NCBI RefSeq assembly: GCF_003751845.1 | Contig: NZ_RJKQ01000001.1 | Location: 1-64,000, forward strand | Source: Enterobacter sp. BIGb0383 | GTDB taxonomy: Bacteria > Pseudomonadota > Gammaproteobacteria > Enterobacterales > Enterobacteriaceae | DNA: 64,000 bases | Direction of reading: 5' to 3' | Shown: positions 27,230 to 34,591 of the stretch, in pieces | Position numbering within the stretch: the first letter of the stretch is position 1 | Layout of the letters: each line of letters starts with the position of its first letter | Position numbers and translations under genes: made by a program | Notes under the pieces: generated by a model | Seen by the model: only the letters and a program-made list of their open reading frames with translations | Databases searched by the model: none | Told to the model about the DNA's origin: nothing

Positions 27230-27264
27230 TAACGCGGTCCGCATTAGGTGGGGTAAAGTAACTA
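27230..27264 (+). promoter_or_regulatory. Repeat-box promoter module P2
   Basis: Second exact copy TAACGCGGTCCGC (27230-27242), the same 16-base gap, then TAACTA (27259-27264), a weaker -10. The following TGGTTATTTAGC resembles P1's TGGTGATTTAGC, so the modules look like duplicates of one unit. An ACTCTC-like and T-rich stretch (27309-27320) follows without a strong hairpin. Confidence 0.55.
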
Positions 27265-27344
27265 CACTGGTTATTTAGCATGACGTTAACCGGTGCTCTC
27301 CCGAAAGCTTCTTTTTTGTTTGTCTGAAAAAAAATAAAAAAGAG

Positions 27345-27379
27345 TAACGCGGTCCGCAAAATACGCTGTAAATTATAAA
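27345..27379 (+). promoter_or_regulatory. Repeat-box promoter module P3
   Basis: Third exact copy TAACGCGGTCCGC (27345-27357), again a 16-base gap, then TATAAA (27374-27379), the best -10 of the three. A small hairpin ATGCC/GGCAT (27381-27395) and terminator T2 follow, so the module has the same promoter-hairpin-terminator layout as P1. Confidence 0.68.
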
Positions 27380-27410
27380 AATGCCGAGTTGGCATGATAA
27401 CTCAAACACG

Positions 27411-27438
27411 AAAACGCCTCGCTCTGACGAGGCGTTTT
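27411..27438 (+). terminator. Terminator T2 in the tailocin leader
   Basis: Arms AAAACGCCTCG (27411-27421) and CGAGGCGTTTT (27428-27438) around a 6-base loop; the T-tract is part of the right arm. It sits about 100 bases upstream of the first structural gene, the usual place of a lambdoid late terminator that Q must overcome. Confidence 0.88.
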
Positions 27439-27543
27439 ACGTTGTGTTGCTGTGAATCAGAGTCAATGATTAATTCCGGGTTGCCTTGTTAGGTGATTTT
27501 TCAGTTTTTATTTTTGATTCTTAATATAAAAGGAAATTGCATC

Positions 27544-27879
27544 ATGAAATACTCTATTACAGATACTTTTTTTAATGAAACCTATGACTGCGACGAGGGT
27601 ATGTTAATTCTCGACGCTGCCGAAAATCATGGTCTTGACTACCCTTACTCTGGACGCTCTGGAGGTGATTTATCATCTATTGCATTACGTTTGTCAGGGC
27701 AGGTCCTTGATGAAAGTGGTTTTTTATCTCCACACGCACAAGCTGCAGGTTTTTTCCTGACGGATTCGTCTTTTCCTTTGACTGATTTGGTTATTGCCTC
27801 TCAGGATATTTTTCTTCTGTATGACGAATACACTCTCGATCCGGATAAATGGTTTTTCCCAGCGCAACACGGGAATTAA
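27544..27879 (+). CDS. Ferredoxin-fold protein lacking all [2Fe-2S] cysteines
   Basis: 111 residues, first gene after the control region, RBS AAAGGA. It aligns by eye with plant-type ferredoxins: LILDAAENHGLDYPYS (21-36), then SGQVLDESGFLSPHAQAAGFF (51-71), then FPLTDLVI (77-84). All four cluster cysteines are replaced: Gly37, Asp42, Ser45 and Asp74. The only cysteine is Cys16, so it cannot hold a normal cluster. Ferredoxin-like folds without clusters could serve as a binding or mimic domain. AT-richer than its neighbours. Function unknown; the fold call is inference from the alignment. Confidence 0.72.
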   Translation: MKYSITDTFFNETYDCDEGMLILDAAENHGLDYPYSGRSGGDLSSIALRLSGQVLDESGFLSPHAQAAGFFLTDSSFPLTDLVIASQDIFLLYDEYTLDPDKWFFPAQHGN

Positions 27880-27965
27880 TCAATCTGCATTTTACAGGCC
27901 ACGCATCGCGTGGCCTTTTTATTTCCCTCTATTAAAGAGGAGTCAACAAATAGCGAGGAGGCTAA

Positions 27966-28349
27966 ATGTCCGATCCTGTTTCCGGCACCACCGTTGCGGC
28001 GGCGGGGCTGATGGGGGCCAGTCTATTTGGCCTGGCGACCGGCCTTGACTATGGCGTGGTATTTGGCGCCTTTGCCGGGGCGGTCTTCTACGTGGCCACG
28101 GCGGCCAGTATTAGCCGGGTGCGGCTGGCTGGCTACTTCTTTACTTCATTTACCGTCGGCGTGCTGGGGGCCGGGCTGGTTGGCGCCAGGCTTGCCGACT
28201 GGACGGGCTATCGCGAACGCCCGCTGGATGCGCTGGGCGCGGTGCTGATCTCCGCGCTGATTATTAAGGTGCTGACATTCTTCAACAGCCAGGATCTCAA
28301 CGGCCTGTTCTCTCGCTTTAGAGGAGGCGACGGCAATGGGAGTCGATGA
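27966..28349 (+). CDS. Putative phage holin, first of two
   Basis: 127 residues, very hydrophobic, with about four membrane segments (residues 8-30, 32-50, 55-77, 86-105) and a charged end. It precedes a second small membrane protein and the endolysin, the classic lysis order. RBS AGCGAGGAGG lies just upstream. It overlaps the next gene by 14 bases. The exact holin family is uncertain. Confidence 0.75.
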   Translation: MSDPVSGTTVAAAGLMGASLFGLATGLDYGVVFGAFAGAVFYVATAASISRVRLAGYFFTSFTVGVLGAGLVGARLADWTGYRERPLDALGAVLISALIIKVLTFFNSQDLNGLFSRFRGGDGNGSR

Positions 28350-28620
28350 ATTTTGTGCGCTGCTCAACGCGCTGATCTGCACGCTGGTCGTGCTGACACT
28401 GATGTTTTATCAACGGGGAGAGGCACGGCATCGGCCGTCGATCTCCCTGCTGGCGTATCTGCTGGTGCTGATTTGGGCCAGCGCACCCTTCGGTTTTCTT
28501 TTTGGCCTGTCCACCTCGCCGCACTGGCTGCTGGTAGCGGGCAACCTGATCTTCTGCGCACTGTTGCTGCGCCATAAAGGCAACGTGGCGCGGCTGGTCG
28601 ATATGCTGAGGCGAAGATGA
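28336..28620 (+). CDS. Putative 3-TM phage holin, second of two
   Basis: 94 residues with three predicted membrane helices (about 6-24, 37-55, 60-80) and a basic C-terminus (RLVDMLRRR), the look of Phage_holin_3-type proteins. It overlaps both neighbours (14 and 4 bases). One of the two may act as holin and the other as antiholin; the sequence does not tell which. Confidence 0.78.
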   Translation: MGVDEFCALLNALICTLVVLTLMFYQRGEARHRPSISLLAYLLVLIWASAPFGFLFGLSTSPHWLLVAGNLIFCALLLRHKGNVARLVDMLRRR

Positions 28621-29228
28621 ATCAAACACAATTTCAACGGGCGGCCGCTGTCGGTGATGAGTCCGCTGCACGCTGGTTTATGCCCGTCACGGCCGCCATG
28701 CAGGTCTGGGGCATTACCGACGCGGAGGATTGGGCCATGTTTATCGCCCAGGTCGGCCATGAGTCCGCCGGGTTTAGCGCGCTGGTCGAGAGTTTTAACT
28801 ATACGCCGGAGGCGCTGCTGGCCACCTTCGGGCGGCGGATCACGCCTTATCAGGCAAATATGCTCGGTCGCGTCAGTGGCCGTCCGGCACGACAAGAGGC
28901 CATTGCCCGGCTTGTCTACGCCGGGCGGCTGGGGAATAAGGCGCCCGATGACGGCTGGAAATTTCGCGGCAGGGGGCTTATCCAGATAACCGGTCTGGAT
29001 AACTATCGCCGCTGCGGAGCCGCGCTAAAGCAGGATCTGATTGTCAGCCCGCAGCTGCTCGAGCAGGAGAGCGTTGCTGCCTGCTCCGCCGCCTGGTTTT
29101 ACGTCGCCCACGGCTGCCTGCAGCATCGCGGCGATGTGGCGCAGGTTACCCGCATTATTAACGGCGGCCGCAATGGTCTGGAAGACCGACAGCGGCGCTA
29201 CGCGATCGCCCTGGAGGCGCTGGTATGA
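28617..29228 (+). CDS. GH19-family endolysin
   Basis: 203 residues of the chitinase-like glycoside hydrolase 19 fold used by many enterobacterial phages as lysozyme. Catalytic-region motifs: [19 protein letters not shown] (about 43-61, with the catalytic Glu) and [16 protein letters not shown] (about 118-133). No signal or SAR helix, so release needs the holin. Starts within the holin stop (ATGA). In a tailocin its role is to lyse the producer and free the particles. Confidence 0.92.
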   Translation: MNQTQFQRAAAVGDESAARWFMPVTAAMQVWGITDAEDWAMFIAQVGHESAGFSALVESFNYTPEALLATFGRRITPYQANMLGRVSGRPARQEAIARLVYAGRLGNKAPDDGWKFRGRGLIQITGLDNYRRCGAALKQDLIVSPQLLEQESVAACSAAWFYVAHGCLQHRGDVAQVTRIINGGRNGLEDRQRRYAIALEALV

Positions 29229-29503
29229 GCACCCTCAAAATGATTTTTGGAGGCTTTATTGCGGCGTTAGTGGCCGTTATCGGTGCCTTTAGTCTGGGGC
29301 AGTTTCGGGGCTCTCGCCGGGCGCAAGCGGATGCAGAGCGGCAGCGCAGCGAAGAGCAAACGGCTGCCGCAATCGCGTTAGCGCAGCGGCGGGTTGAGGT
29401 GACAAAAGGAGCCAGCGATGTTCAGCAAAGTCTTGGTCGTTTGTCTGATAACGATATCGACAGCGAGCTGCGTGAAAAATGGCAGCGTCCCGGCGGTGGT
29501 TGA
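29225..29503 (+). CDS. Rz-like inner-membrane spanin
   Basis: 92 residues. One N-terminal membrane helix (about 7-25, [21 protein letters not shown]), then a charged helical periplasmic region rich in Ala, Gln, Arg and Glu. It overlaps the endolysin by 4 bases and contains the start of the o-spanin gene in another frame, the Rz/Rz1 arrangement. Shorter than lambda Rz. Confidence 0.82.
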   Translation: MSTLKMIFGGFIAALVAVIGAFSLGQFRGSRRAQADAERQRSEEQTAAAIALAQRRVEVTKGASDVQQSLGRLSDNDIDSELREKWQRPGGG

Positions 29504-29636
29504 TACCGCCTGCGACTGGGTCAGGCCAATTTATCTGACGGCAGGTGATATCCAGGCCCTGGATCGGCAAACGAAGCGGGATATTGCCGCCCATAACCGG
29601 GTGTGGGAACGCAACTGCGCGCCTTCCACTCACTGA
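29418..29636 (+). CDS. Rz1-like outer-membrane lipoprotein spanin
   Basis: 72 residues in a different frame, starting inside the Rz gene and running past it. Signal peptide and lipobox are visible ([11 protein letters not shown], Cys18). The mature part is short. Two more cysteines are present. It should pair with the Rz-like protein to fuse inner and outer membranes during lysis. Confidence 0.8.
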   Translation: MFSKVLVVCLITISTASCVKNGSVPAVVDTACDWVRPIYLTAGDIQALDRQTKRDIAAHNRVWERNCAPSTH

Positions 29637-29649
29637 AGCAGGAACCGAC

Positions 29650-30207
29650 ATGAAACTCTCCCTGATTATTGGGGCGCTGCGCGAGCGGTGCCCTTTTTTT
29701 TCGGGCCGCGTAAGCGGTCTTGCAGCATGGAAATATCCGCCTTCGGCGTTTCCGACGCTGCCCGCCGCCTTTGTGGTGCCGGGTGAAGAGGTCGCGGCCG
29801 CACAGCAATCCATCACCGACTACCGGCAGACGCTAACCGACGCGTTTGCCGTAGTGGTGCTGCTGGATGCCGCACCCGCGTTAAACGGCGATGACGGCGT
29901 ATTCGATACCCTGGAGGAGGTAAAAACGCAGCTCTGGAAAGCCTTGCTGGGGATGCGCCTGGAGAAGGACGGCCACATTATTGTTTATGCAGGCTGTCGG
30001 CTACTGGAGGTCACAGACGGGCGACTCTGTTACCAGGTCGACTTTACCTGCGACAGAGAAATTGATGAAGAGATGACCCGCCAGCATGAGGAACTGGCGG
30101 CCCTGGAGACATTTCACCAGCTGGAGATTGACCTTGACCCGATAGCGGCAGATGGCCGACCGGACGGCAATGTTGATTATCGCGGTGTTATCACCTTTCC
30201 CACCTGA
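29650..30207 (+). CDS. Tail terminator protein (Mu gp37-like)
   Basis: 185 residues from ATG 29650. By position (just before DUF2635 and the sheath) and by its opening (LRERCPFFSGRVSGLAAW) it corresponds to the Mu-type protein that ends tail growth. In a headless particle it would close the top of the tail. An in-frame upstream start at 29545 would sit inside the Rz1 gene and lacks a binding site. A search would settle the family. Confidence 0.72.
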   Translation: MKLSLIIGALRERCPFFSGRVSGLAAWKYPPSAFPTLPAAFVVPGEEVAAAQQSITDYRQTLTDAFAVVVLLDAAPALNGDDGVFDTLEEVKTQLWKALLGMRLEKDGHIIVYAGCRLLEVTDGRLCYQVDFTCDREIDEEMTRQHEELAALETFHQLEIDLDPIAADGRPDGNVDYRGVITFPT

Positions 30208-30215
30208 GAAAACCT

Positions 30216-30380
30216 ATGTACGTCAAACCTGTAGCAGGGCGGTCGGTTCCCGACCCCGCCCACGGCGACCTTTTGCCCGCCAGCGGGCGAAATGTTGAAG
30301 AGAACAATTACTGGCTGCGTCGCCTGATGGCGGGCGATGTGGAATCTGTTAGCAAGCAAAAAGAAGGTAACGACGAATGA
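30216..30380 (+). CDS. DUF2635 small tail protein (Mu gp38-like)
   Basis: 54 residues (MYVKPVAGRSVPDPAHGDLLP at the start, NYWLRRLMAGDV near 31-42), matching the small DUF2635 family found just before Mu-type sheath genes. Its TGA overlaps the sheath ATG (ATGA). Function in the tail is not known. Confidence 0.82.
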   Translation: MYVKPVAGRSVPDPAHGDLLPASGRNVEENNYWLRRLMAGDVESVSKQKEGNDE

Positions 30381-31873
30381 GCGTAAGTTTTAATTCTGTG
30401 CCCGGCAACACGCTGGTGCCGCTGTTTTATGCGGAAATGAACAATGAGGCGGCCAGCACGGCCCAGGAGAGCGCACCGTCGCTGCTTCTGGGGCATGTGG
30501 CCAGCGGGGCATCTATCCCGATGAATAGCCTGGAGCTGATGCCCTCTGCGGATTATGCCCGGCAGGTCTGCGGCGCGGGCAGTCAGCTGGCTCGCATGGT
30601 CGATGCATACCGTGCCACCGATCCCTTCGGTGAAGTGTGGGTGATTGCCGTACCGGAACCGGCCGGTGCGGCGGCGGTAGTCTCCCTGACCGTCACCGGC
30701 GAAGCGAGTGAGAGTGGCACGGTTAGCCTCTACGTTGGCCGTAGCCGCGTGCAGGCCGCCGTGGTCACCGGGGATAATGCTGAGGCGGTGGCGGCAAGCC
30801 TGACTATCGCCATTAATGCGGATGTGACCCTGCCGTTCAGCGCCGAAGCGCAGGACGGCGTGGTTACCCTGACCGCTCGCCATAAAGGGCTGTCCGGTAA
30901 TGCGCTTCCGGTCACGCTTAACTTCTATGGCTCCGGCGGCGGTGAAGTCCTGCCGACGGGCGTGCAGATTGCCATTGCGGTGAAAACTGCCGGTACCGGC
31001 GCGCCGGATCTGAGCGGTGCGATTGCTGCGATGGGCGATGAACCTTTCGACTATATTGCGCTGCCTTTCAGCGATGCCGCCTCGGTCAACGCCATGGCGA
31101 CGGAGATGAATGATACCAGCGGTCGCTGGAGCTACGCCCGTCAGCTATACGGCCATCTGTATAGCGCGCAAATCGGCACGCTGTCAGCGCTGGTTGCCGC
31201 AGGGGATCTGTTTAACCAGCAGCACATCACTCTTGCAGGCTACGAGCCGGAAACCCAGTCCCCGGCGGATGAACTGGCCGCCAGTCGTACCGCCCGTGCG
31301 GCGGTATTCCTGCGCAACGACCCGGCGCGTCCGACGCAAACCGGTGAGCTGGTGGGAATGCTGCCTGCGCCTAAAGGTAAGCGTTTCACCATGACCGAAC
31401 AGCAGACGCTGCTGACCCACGGCGTGGCAACCGCCTATGTGGAAAGCGGCATTCTGCGTATTCAGCGCGATGTGACCACCTGGAAGAAAAATGCCTGGGG
31501 CGTGGCGGACAACAGCTACCGCGATAGCGAAACCCTGCATACCAGCGCCTGGGTGATGCGTAAGCTGCGCGCGACGATCACCAGCAAATATGGCCGCCAC
31601 AAGCTGGCCAACGACGGTACCCGCTTTGGTCCGGGCCAGGCGATTGTGACGCCTGCGGTGATCAAGGGCGAACTGCTGGCAACCTACCGCCAGATGGAGC
31701 GTGCCGGGGTTGTCGAAAACTACGAACTGTTCAAGCAGTACCTGGTCGTGGAGCGCGATGCCAGCGACCCGAATCGCCTGAACGTCCTGTATCCACCTGA
31801 CTATATTAACCAGCTGCGCGTCTTTGCCGTGGTTAATCAATTCCGCCTTCAGTACTCAGAGGAGATCGCATAA
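30377..31873 (+). CDS. Contractile tail sheath protein (Mu gpL-like)
   Basis: 498 residues, the size of Mu/SfV sheaths. The sheath opening SVSFNSVPGNTLVPLFYAEMN and the C-terminal NVLYPPDYINQLRVFAVVNQFRLQ are recognisable. It polymerises around the tube and contracts to drive it through a target envelope; its presence makes this an R-type (contractile) rather than F-type particle. Start overlaps DUF2635; its stop overlaps the tube gene by one base (TAATG). Confidence 0.93.
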   Translation: MSVSFNSVPGNTLVPLFYAEMNNEAASTAQESAPSLLLGHVASGASIPMNSLELMPSADYARQVCGAGSQLARMVDAYRATDPFGEVWVIAVPEPAGAAAVVSLTVTGEASESGTVSLYVGRSRVQAAVVTGDNAEAVAASLTIAINADVTLPFSAEAQDGVVTLTARHKGLSGNALPVTLNFYGSGGGEVLPTGVQIAIAVKTAGTGAPDLSGAIAAMGDEPFDYIALPFSDAASVNAMATEMNDTSGRWSYARQLYGHLYSAQIGTLSALVAAGDLFNQQHITLAGYEPETQSPADELAASRTARAAVFLRNDPARPTQTGELVGMLPAPKGKRFTMTEQQTLLTHGVATAYVESGILRIQRDVTTWKKNAWGVADNSYRDSETLHTSAWVMRKLRATITSKYGRHKLANDGTRFGPGQAIVTPAVIKGELLATYRQMERAGVVENYELFKQYLVVERDASDPNRLNVLYPPDYINQLRVFAVVNQFRLQYSEEIA

Positions 31874-32229
31874 TGGCCCGTATCGGTGGCACCTGTTATT
31901 TCAAAATTGACGGCCTGCAGCTGTCGCTCACCGGCGACGTTGAAGTGTCCATGAACACCCGCATCAAAGAGTCGGTGATCGACCTTGCCGGAGGCGTGGG
32001 CTACAAAGAGAAGCACCGCGCGCCTTATATTAGCGGCACCTTCACCGTACCGAAGGACTTCCCGGTACGCAAAATCACCACCAGCGACCAGATGACTATC
32101 ACCGCAGAGCTGGCCAACGGCCAGGTCTACGTCCTGTCAAACGCCTGGCTGGAAGGTGAAGCCAACCACAATGCGGTTGAAGGCACCATCAAGCTGAAAT
32201 TTAGCGGCGAAGAGGGGGATTATCAGTAA
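31873..32229 (+). CDS. Tail tube protein (Mu gpM-like)
   Basis: 118 residues, typical for the inner tube of Mu-type tails (ARIGGTCYFKIDGLQLSLTGDVEV at the start; EGTIKLKFSGEEGDYQ at the end). TAATG coupling on both sides gives one dense block sheath-tube-chaperone. Confidence 0.92.
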   Translation: MARIGGTCYFKIDGLQLSLTGDVEVSMNTRIKESVIDLAGGVGYKEKHRAPYISGTFTVPKDFPVRKITTSDQMTITAELANGQVYVLSNAWLEGEANHNAVEGTIKLKFSGEEGDYQ

Positions 32230-32516
32230 TGAAAGCCATTCCATTAACCGTTCCGGTGCGCGCGCACGGCGATGATATCGGGGTGCTGGAGCTGCGGGAG
32301 CCGACAGGGAAAGACGTTCGCGAACTCGGTTTCCCCTATAACGCCAATGCTGAAGGCGGACTGAAGCTGGATGCGGGCGTTATCGCCAAGTACCTCTCGC
32401 GTCTGGGCGGCATTCCGCCCAGCGCCGTGGACGAGATGTCGCCTGTCGATCTCAATACGGTGAGCTGGGTGGTCGCGGGTTTTTTCCTCGGGACCTCGAC
32501 GCCGTCCGGCTCCTGA
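32229..32516 (+). CDS. Tail assembly chaperone, short form (Mu gp41-like)
   Basis: 95 residues in the zero frame (IPLTVPVRAHGDDIGVLELREPTGKDVRELG). In this phage group the gene is translated in two forms, the longer by -1 frameshifting; both bind the tape measure during assembly. The slippery site at 32480-32486 lies about 10 codons before this stop. Confidence 0.87.
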   Translation: MKAIPLTVPVRAHGDDIGVLELREPTGKDVRELGFPYNANAEGGLKLDAGVIAKYLSRLGGIPPSAVDEMSPVDLNTVSWVVAGFFLGTSTPSGS

Positions 32517-32650
32517 ACCACTACTTTGACTGCGCCAGATTCTGGCGCATCAATCCCCTTGAACTGCTCGACCAGCCATTCAGCGCGCTTGAACTGCTGG
32601 CCGGGCAGGCTAACCGGATCAACAGGGAGTTAGCCTATGGCGACGACTGA
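32229..32650 (+). CDS. Tail assembly chaperone, -1 frameshift product
   Basis: Reading 32229-32486 then shifting -1 gives about 140 residues. The extra frame continues DLDAVRLLNHYFDCARFWRINP and LELLDQPFSALELLAGQ before TGA at 32648-32650. That second part is the family's usual C-terminal extension and has no start codon or binding site of its own. It ends inside the tape measure gene (start 32637). Confidence 0.8.
32480..32486 (+). other. -1 slippery heptamer T TTT TTC
   Basis: The zero-frame codons are TTT (32481) and TTC (32484) preceded by T, a classic X XXY YYZ slip site. Shifting back one base opens the frame that continues to 32650. Confidence 0.85.
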
Positions 32651-34529
32651 ACAGATTAAGCTGGTTGCGGATATCAACCAGCTACTGCCAGCGCTCTCGA
32701 ACACGCTTGAGACGATCCGCAGTATGCAGCTTCCCTCGCCGGACCAGACAATGGGCGAGATGCTACGGGCCATGGATGGCGTTTCCCGTTTCGACACGCT
32801 TATTGCCTCATTTAAAGAGGCGAGAGCGAAGGTGCAGGCGGGTCTGGAAAACATCAGTGGGCAGCTCGAATCCACCGGCATGGCCGATTTTGCGCTAAAT
32901 GGCGTCGATAACGCGTTTATCTCTGCGGCGCGTTCGGCGATGGATTTTGAAGCGCAAATGGTGGGGCTTCGGCGCGCCGTCGCTTTCGACACGCCGCAGC
33001 AGTTTGCGCAGATGGGTGAAGATATTCTCAGCCTGTCGGACCGACTGCCGGTTGCGGCGGGCGATATGGCTCGGCTGGTGCAGGCTGCGGGTGAGGCGGG
33101 CATCGCTCGGGACGAGCTGGCGGCGTTTACGGAAGATGCCGTCAAGATGGGGACCGCGTTTGATCAGACGGCGGAGCAGTCGGTGGCCATGCTGTCGGAC
33201 TGGCGCTCGGCCTTTGGTCTGACTCAGGAGCAGGCGGTTTCGCTGGCGGATAAAATCACCGCACTCTCCACAAGCGGGGGCGCTGGCGGACAGCAGGTCG
33301 CCGGGATCCTCAGTGTCGTTGGCCCGCTTGCCGGTGGCGCGAGCGAGCAGGTTGCCGCGCTGGGTGCCACGCTTGTCGGCGTGGGTGTGCAGCAGGAGGC
33401 GGCAACCGCAGGCATCTCCAGTTTTATGCAGGCGCTAACGGCGGGCGGCGATGCCAGCAAACGGCAGCAGGCGCAGTTTACGGCGCTGGGGCTGTCGGCG
33501 AAAACGGTCGCGGCGGGAATGCAGCAGGATGCCGCTGGCACTATCCAGCAGGTGCTGGGCGCACTTTCGGGGCTGGATGCGTCGGGCCGGTCATCGGCGC
33601 TGGATTCGCTGTTCGGTCGCGAGTCGGCCGGAGCCATCACGCCGCTGATCGACAACCTTGCGCTGCTGGACAACAACCTGAAGATCGTGAGCGACAGTAC
33701 CCGCTACAGTGGTGCGATGCAGCAGGTCTGGGAACAGCAAACGGCAACGACGGCCACGCAGCTCCAGCTGCTCAGCAACCAGGCTTCCCATATGGGTATT
33801 GCCATCGGTAACGCGCTCCTGCCGCAGATTAACGCCGGAACCCAGGCGCTAATGCCGATGATTGGCGTGGTAACGGAGTTTATCACCGCCCATCCAGGAC
33901 TGGTGCAGGCGCTGGCGGGGGCCGCGGCAGGCTTCGCCGTTCTCAGAATGGCGACCACGGCGACCAGCGTGGCGATTGGGATCATGTCGAGTATCGCCAG
34001 CATGTCGCCTGTTGGGCTGATCGTGCGCGGCATTGCGATGGCGGCGGGCCTGATTGCGGCTAACTGGGAGACGGTCGGTCCCGTCTTTAAAAAAGTCTGG
34101 GATTTTATCAGTCCCCTTTTCGAAGCCGGCTGGGAGGTTATGCAGGCCGTCTTTAACTGGTCGCCGCTTGGCCTGATTATTAATAACTGGGGACCCATCG
34201 TTGAATGGTTCAAGGGACTGTGGACCACGCTACGCCCCATCTTTGAGTGGTTTACCGGCGAGAAAGCGCAAATGGTTGGCGATCTCAATGCTGAACAATG
34301 GGCGCCGGGCGGCACGGGGATTTACGGTACCGGCGTCGCGAATCAGGGTTTTAACCCGTACCAGATACAGCAGACCGCCGGATCCAGTCCGACCGGTAGT
34401 CTGACGGTGGACTTCGTGAATGCGCCCCCCGGAATGCGGGTGACCGATACCCGTGCCCAGGGTCTTAACGTCGATCACAATGTCGGCTATACCCTGTACA
34501 ACCAGTCGGCCCAGGCAGTGGCATTTTAG
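32637..34529 (+). CDS. Tape measure protein (Mu gp42-like)
   Basis: 630 residues, largely helical, with central hydrophobic segments (about 385-470: AAAGFAVLRMATTATSVAIGIMSS, GLIVRGIAMAAGLIAANW) typical of tape measures. It sets tail length; at the common rule of thumb of about 1.5 angstroms per residue the particle would be near 95 nm long. RBS CAGGGAG precedes ATG 32637. A terminator hairpin follows the gene. Confidence 0.9.
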   Translation: MATTEQIKLVADINQLLPALSNTLETIRSMQLPSPDQTMGEMLRAMDGVSRFDTLIASFKEARAKVQAGLENISGQLESTGMADFALNGVDNAFISAARSAMDFEAQMVGLRRAVAFDTPQQFAQMGEDILSLSDRLPVAAGDMARLVQAAGEAGIARDELAAFTEDAVKMGTAFDQTAEQSVAMLSDWRSAFGLTQEQAVSLADKITALSTSGGAGGQQVAGILSVVGPLAGGASEQVAALGATLVGVGVQQEAATAGISSFMQALTAGGDASKRQQAQFTALGLSAKTVAAGMQQDAAGTIQQVLGALSGLDASGRSSALDSLFGRESAGAITPLIDNLALLDNNLKIVSDSTRYSGAMQQVWEQQTATTATQLQLLSNQASHMGIAIGNALLPQINAGTQALMPMIGVVTEFITAHPGLVQALAGAAAGFAVLRMATTATSVAIGIMSSIASMSPVGLIVRGIAMAAGLIAANWETVGPVFKKVWDFISPLFEAGWEVMQAVFNWSPLGLIINNWGPIVEWFKGLWTTLRPIFEWFTGEKAQMVGDLNAEQWAPGGTGIYGTGVANQGFNPYQIQQTAGSSPTGSLTVDFVNAPPGMRVTDTRAQGLNVDHNVGYTLYNQSAQAVAF

Positions 34530-34553
34530 AGAGCGTTGCTTATCCAACTCACG

Positions 34554-34575
34554 ACCCGCTTCGGCGGGTTTTTTT
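34554..34575 (+). terminator. Intrinsic terminator inside the tail operon
   Basis: ACCCGC-TTCG-GCGGGT hairpin (34554-34569) followed by seven T residues, in the 62-base gap between tape measure and N genes. All flanking genes run the same way, so the baseplate and fibre genes depend on read-through. Confidence 0.9.
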
Positions 34576-34591
34576 ATATCCGGAGTATTTT

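Noticed and set aside
29545-29649. Longer N-terminus for the tail terminator protein
   Set aside because: The extra 35 codons lie inside the Rz1 gene and have no ribosome site; ATG 29650 gives the normal family start.
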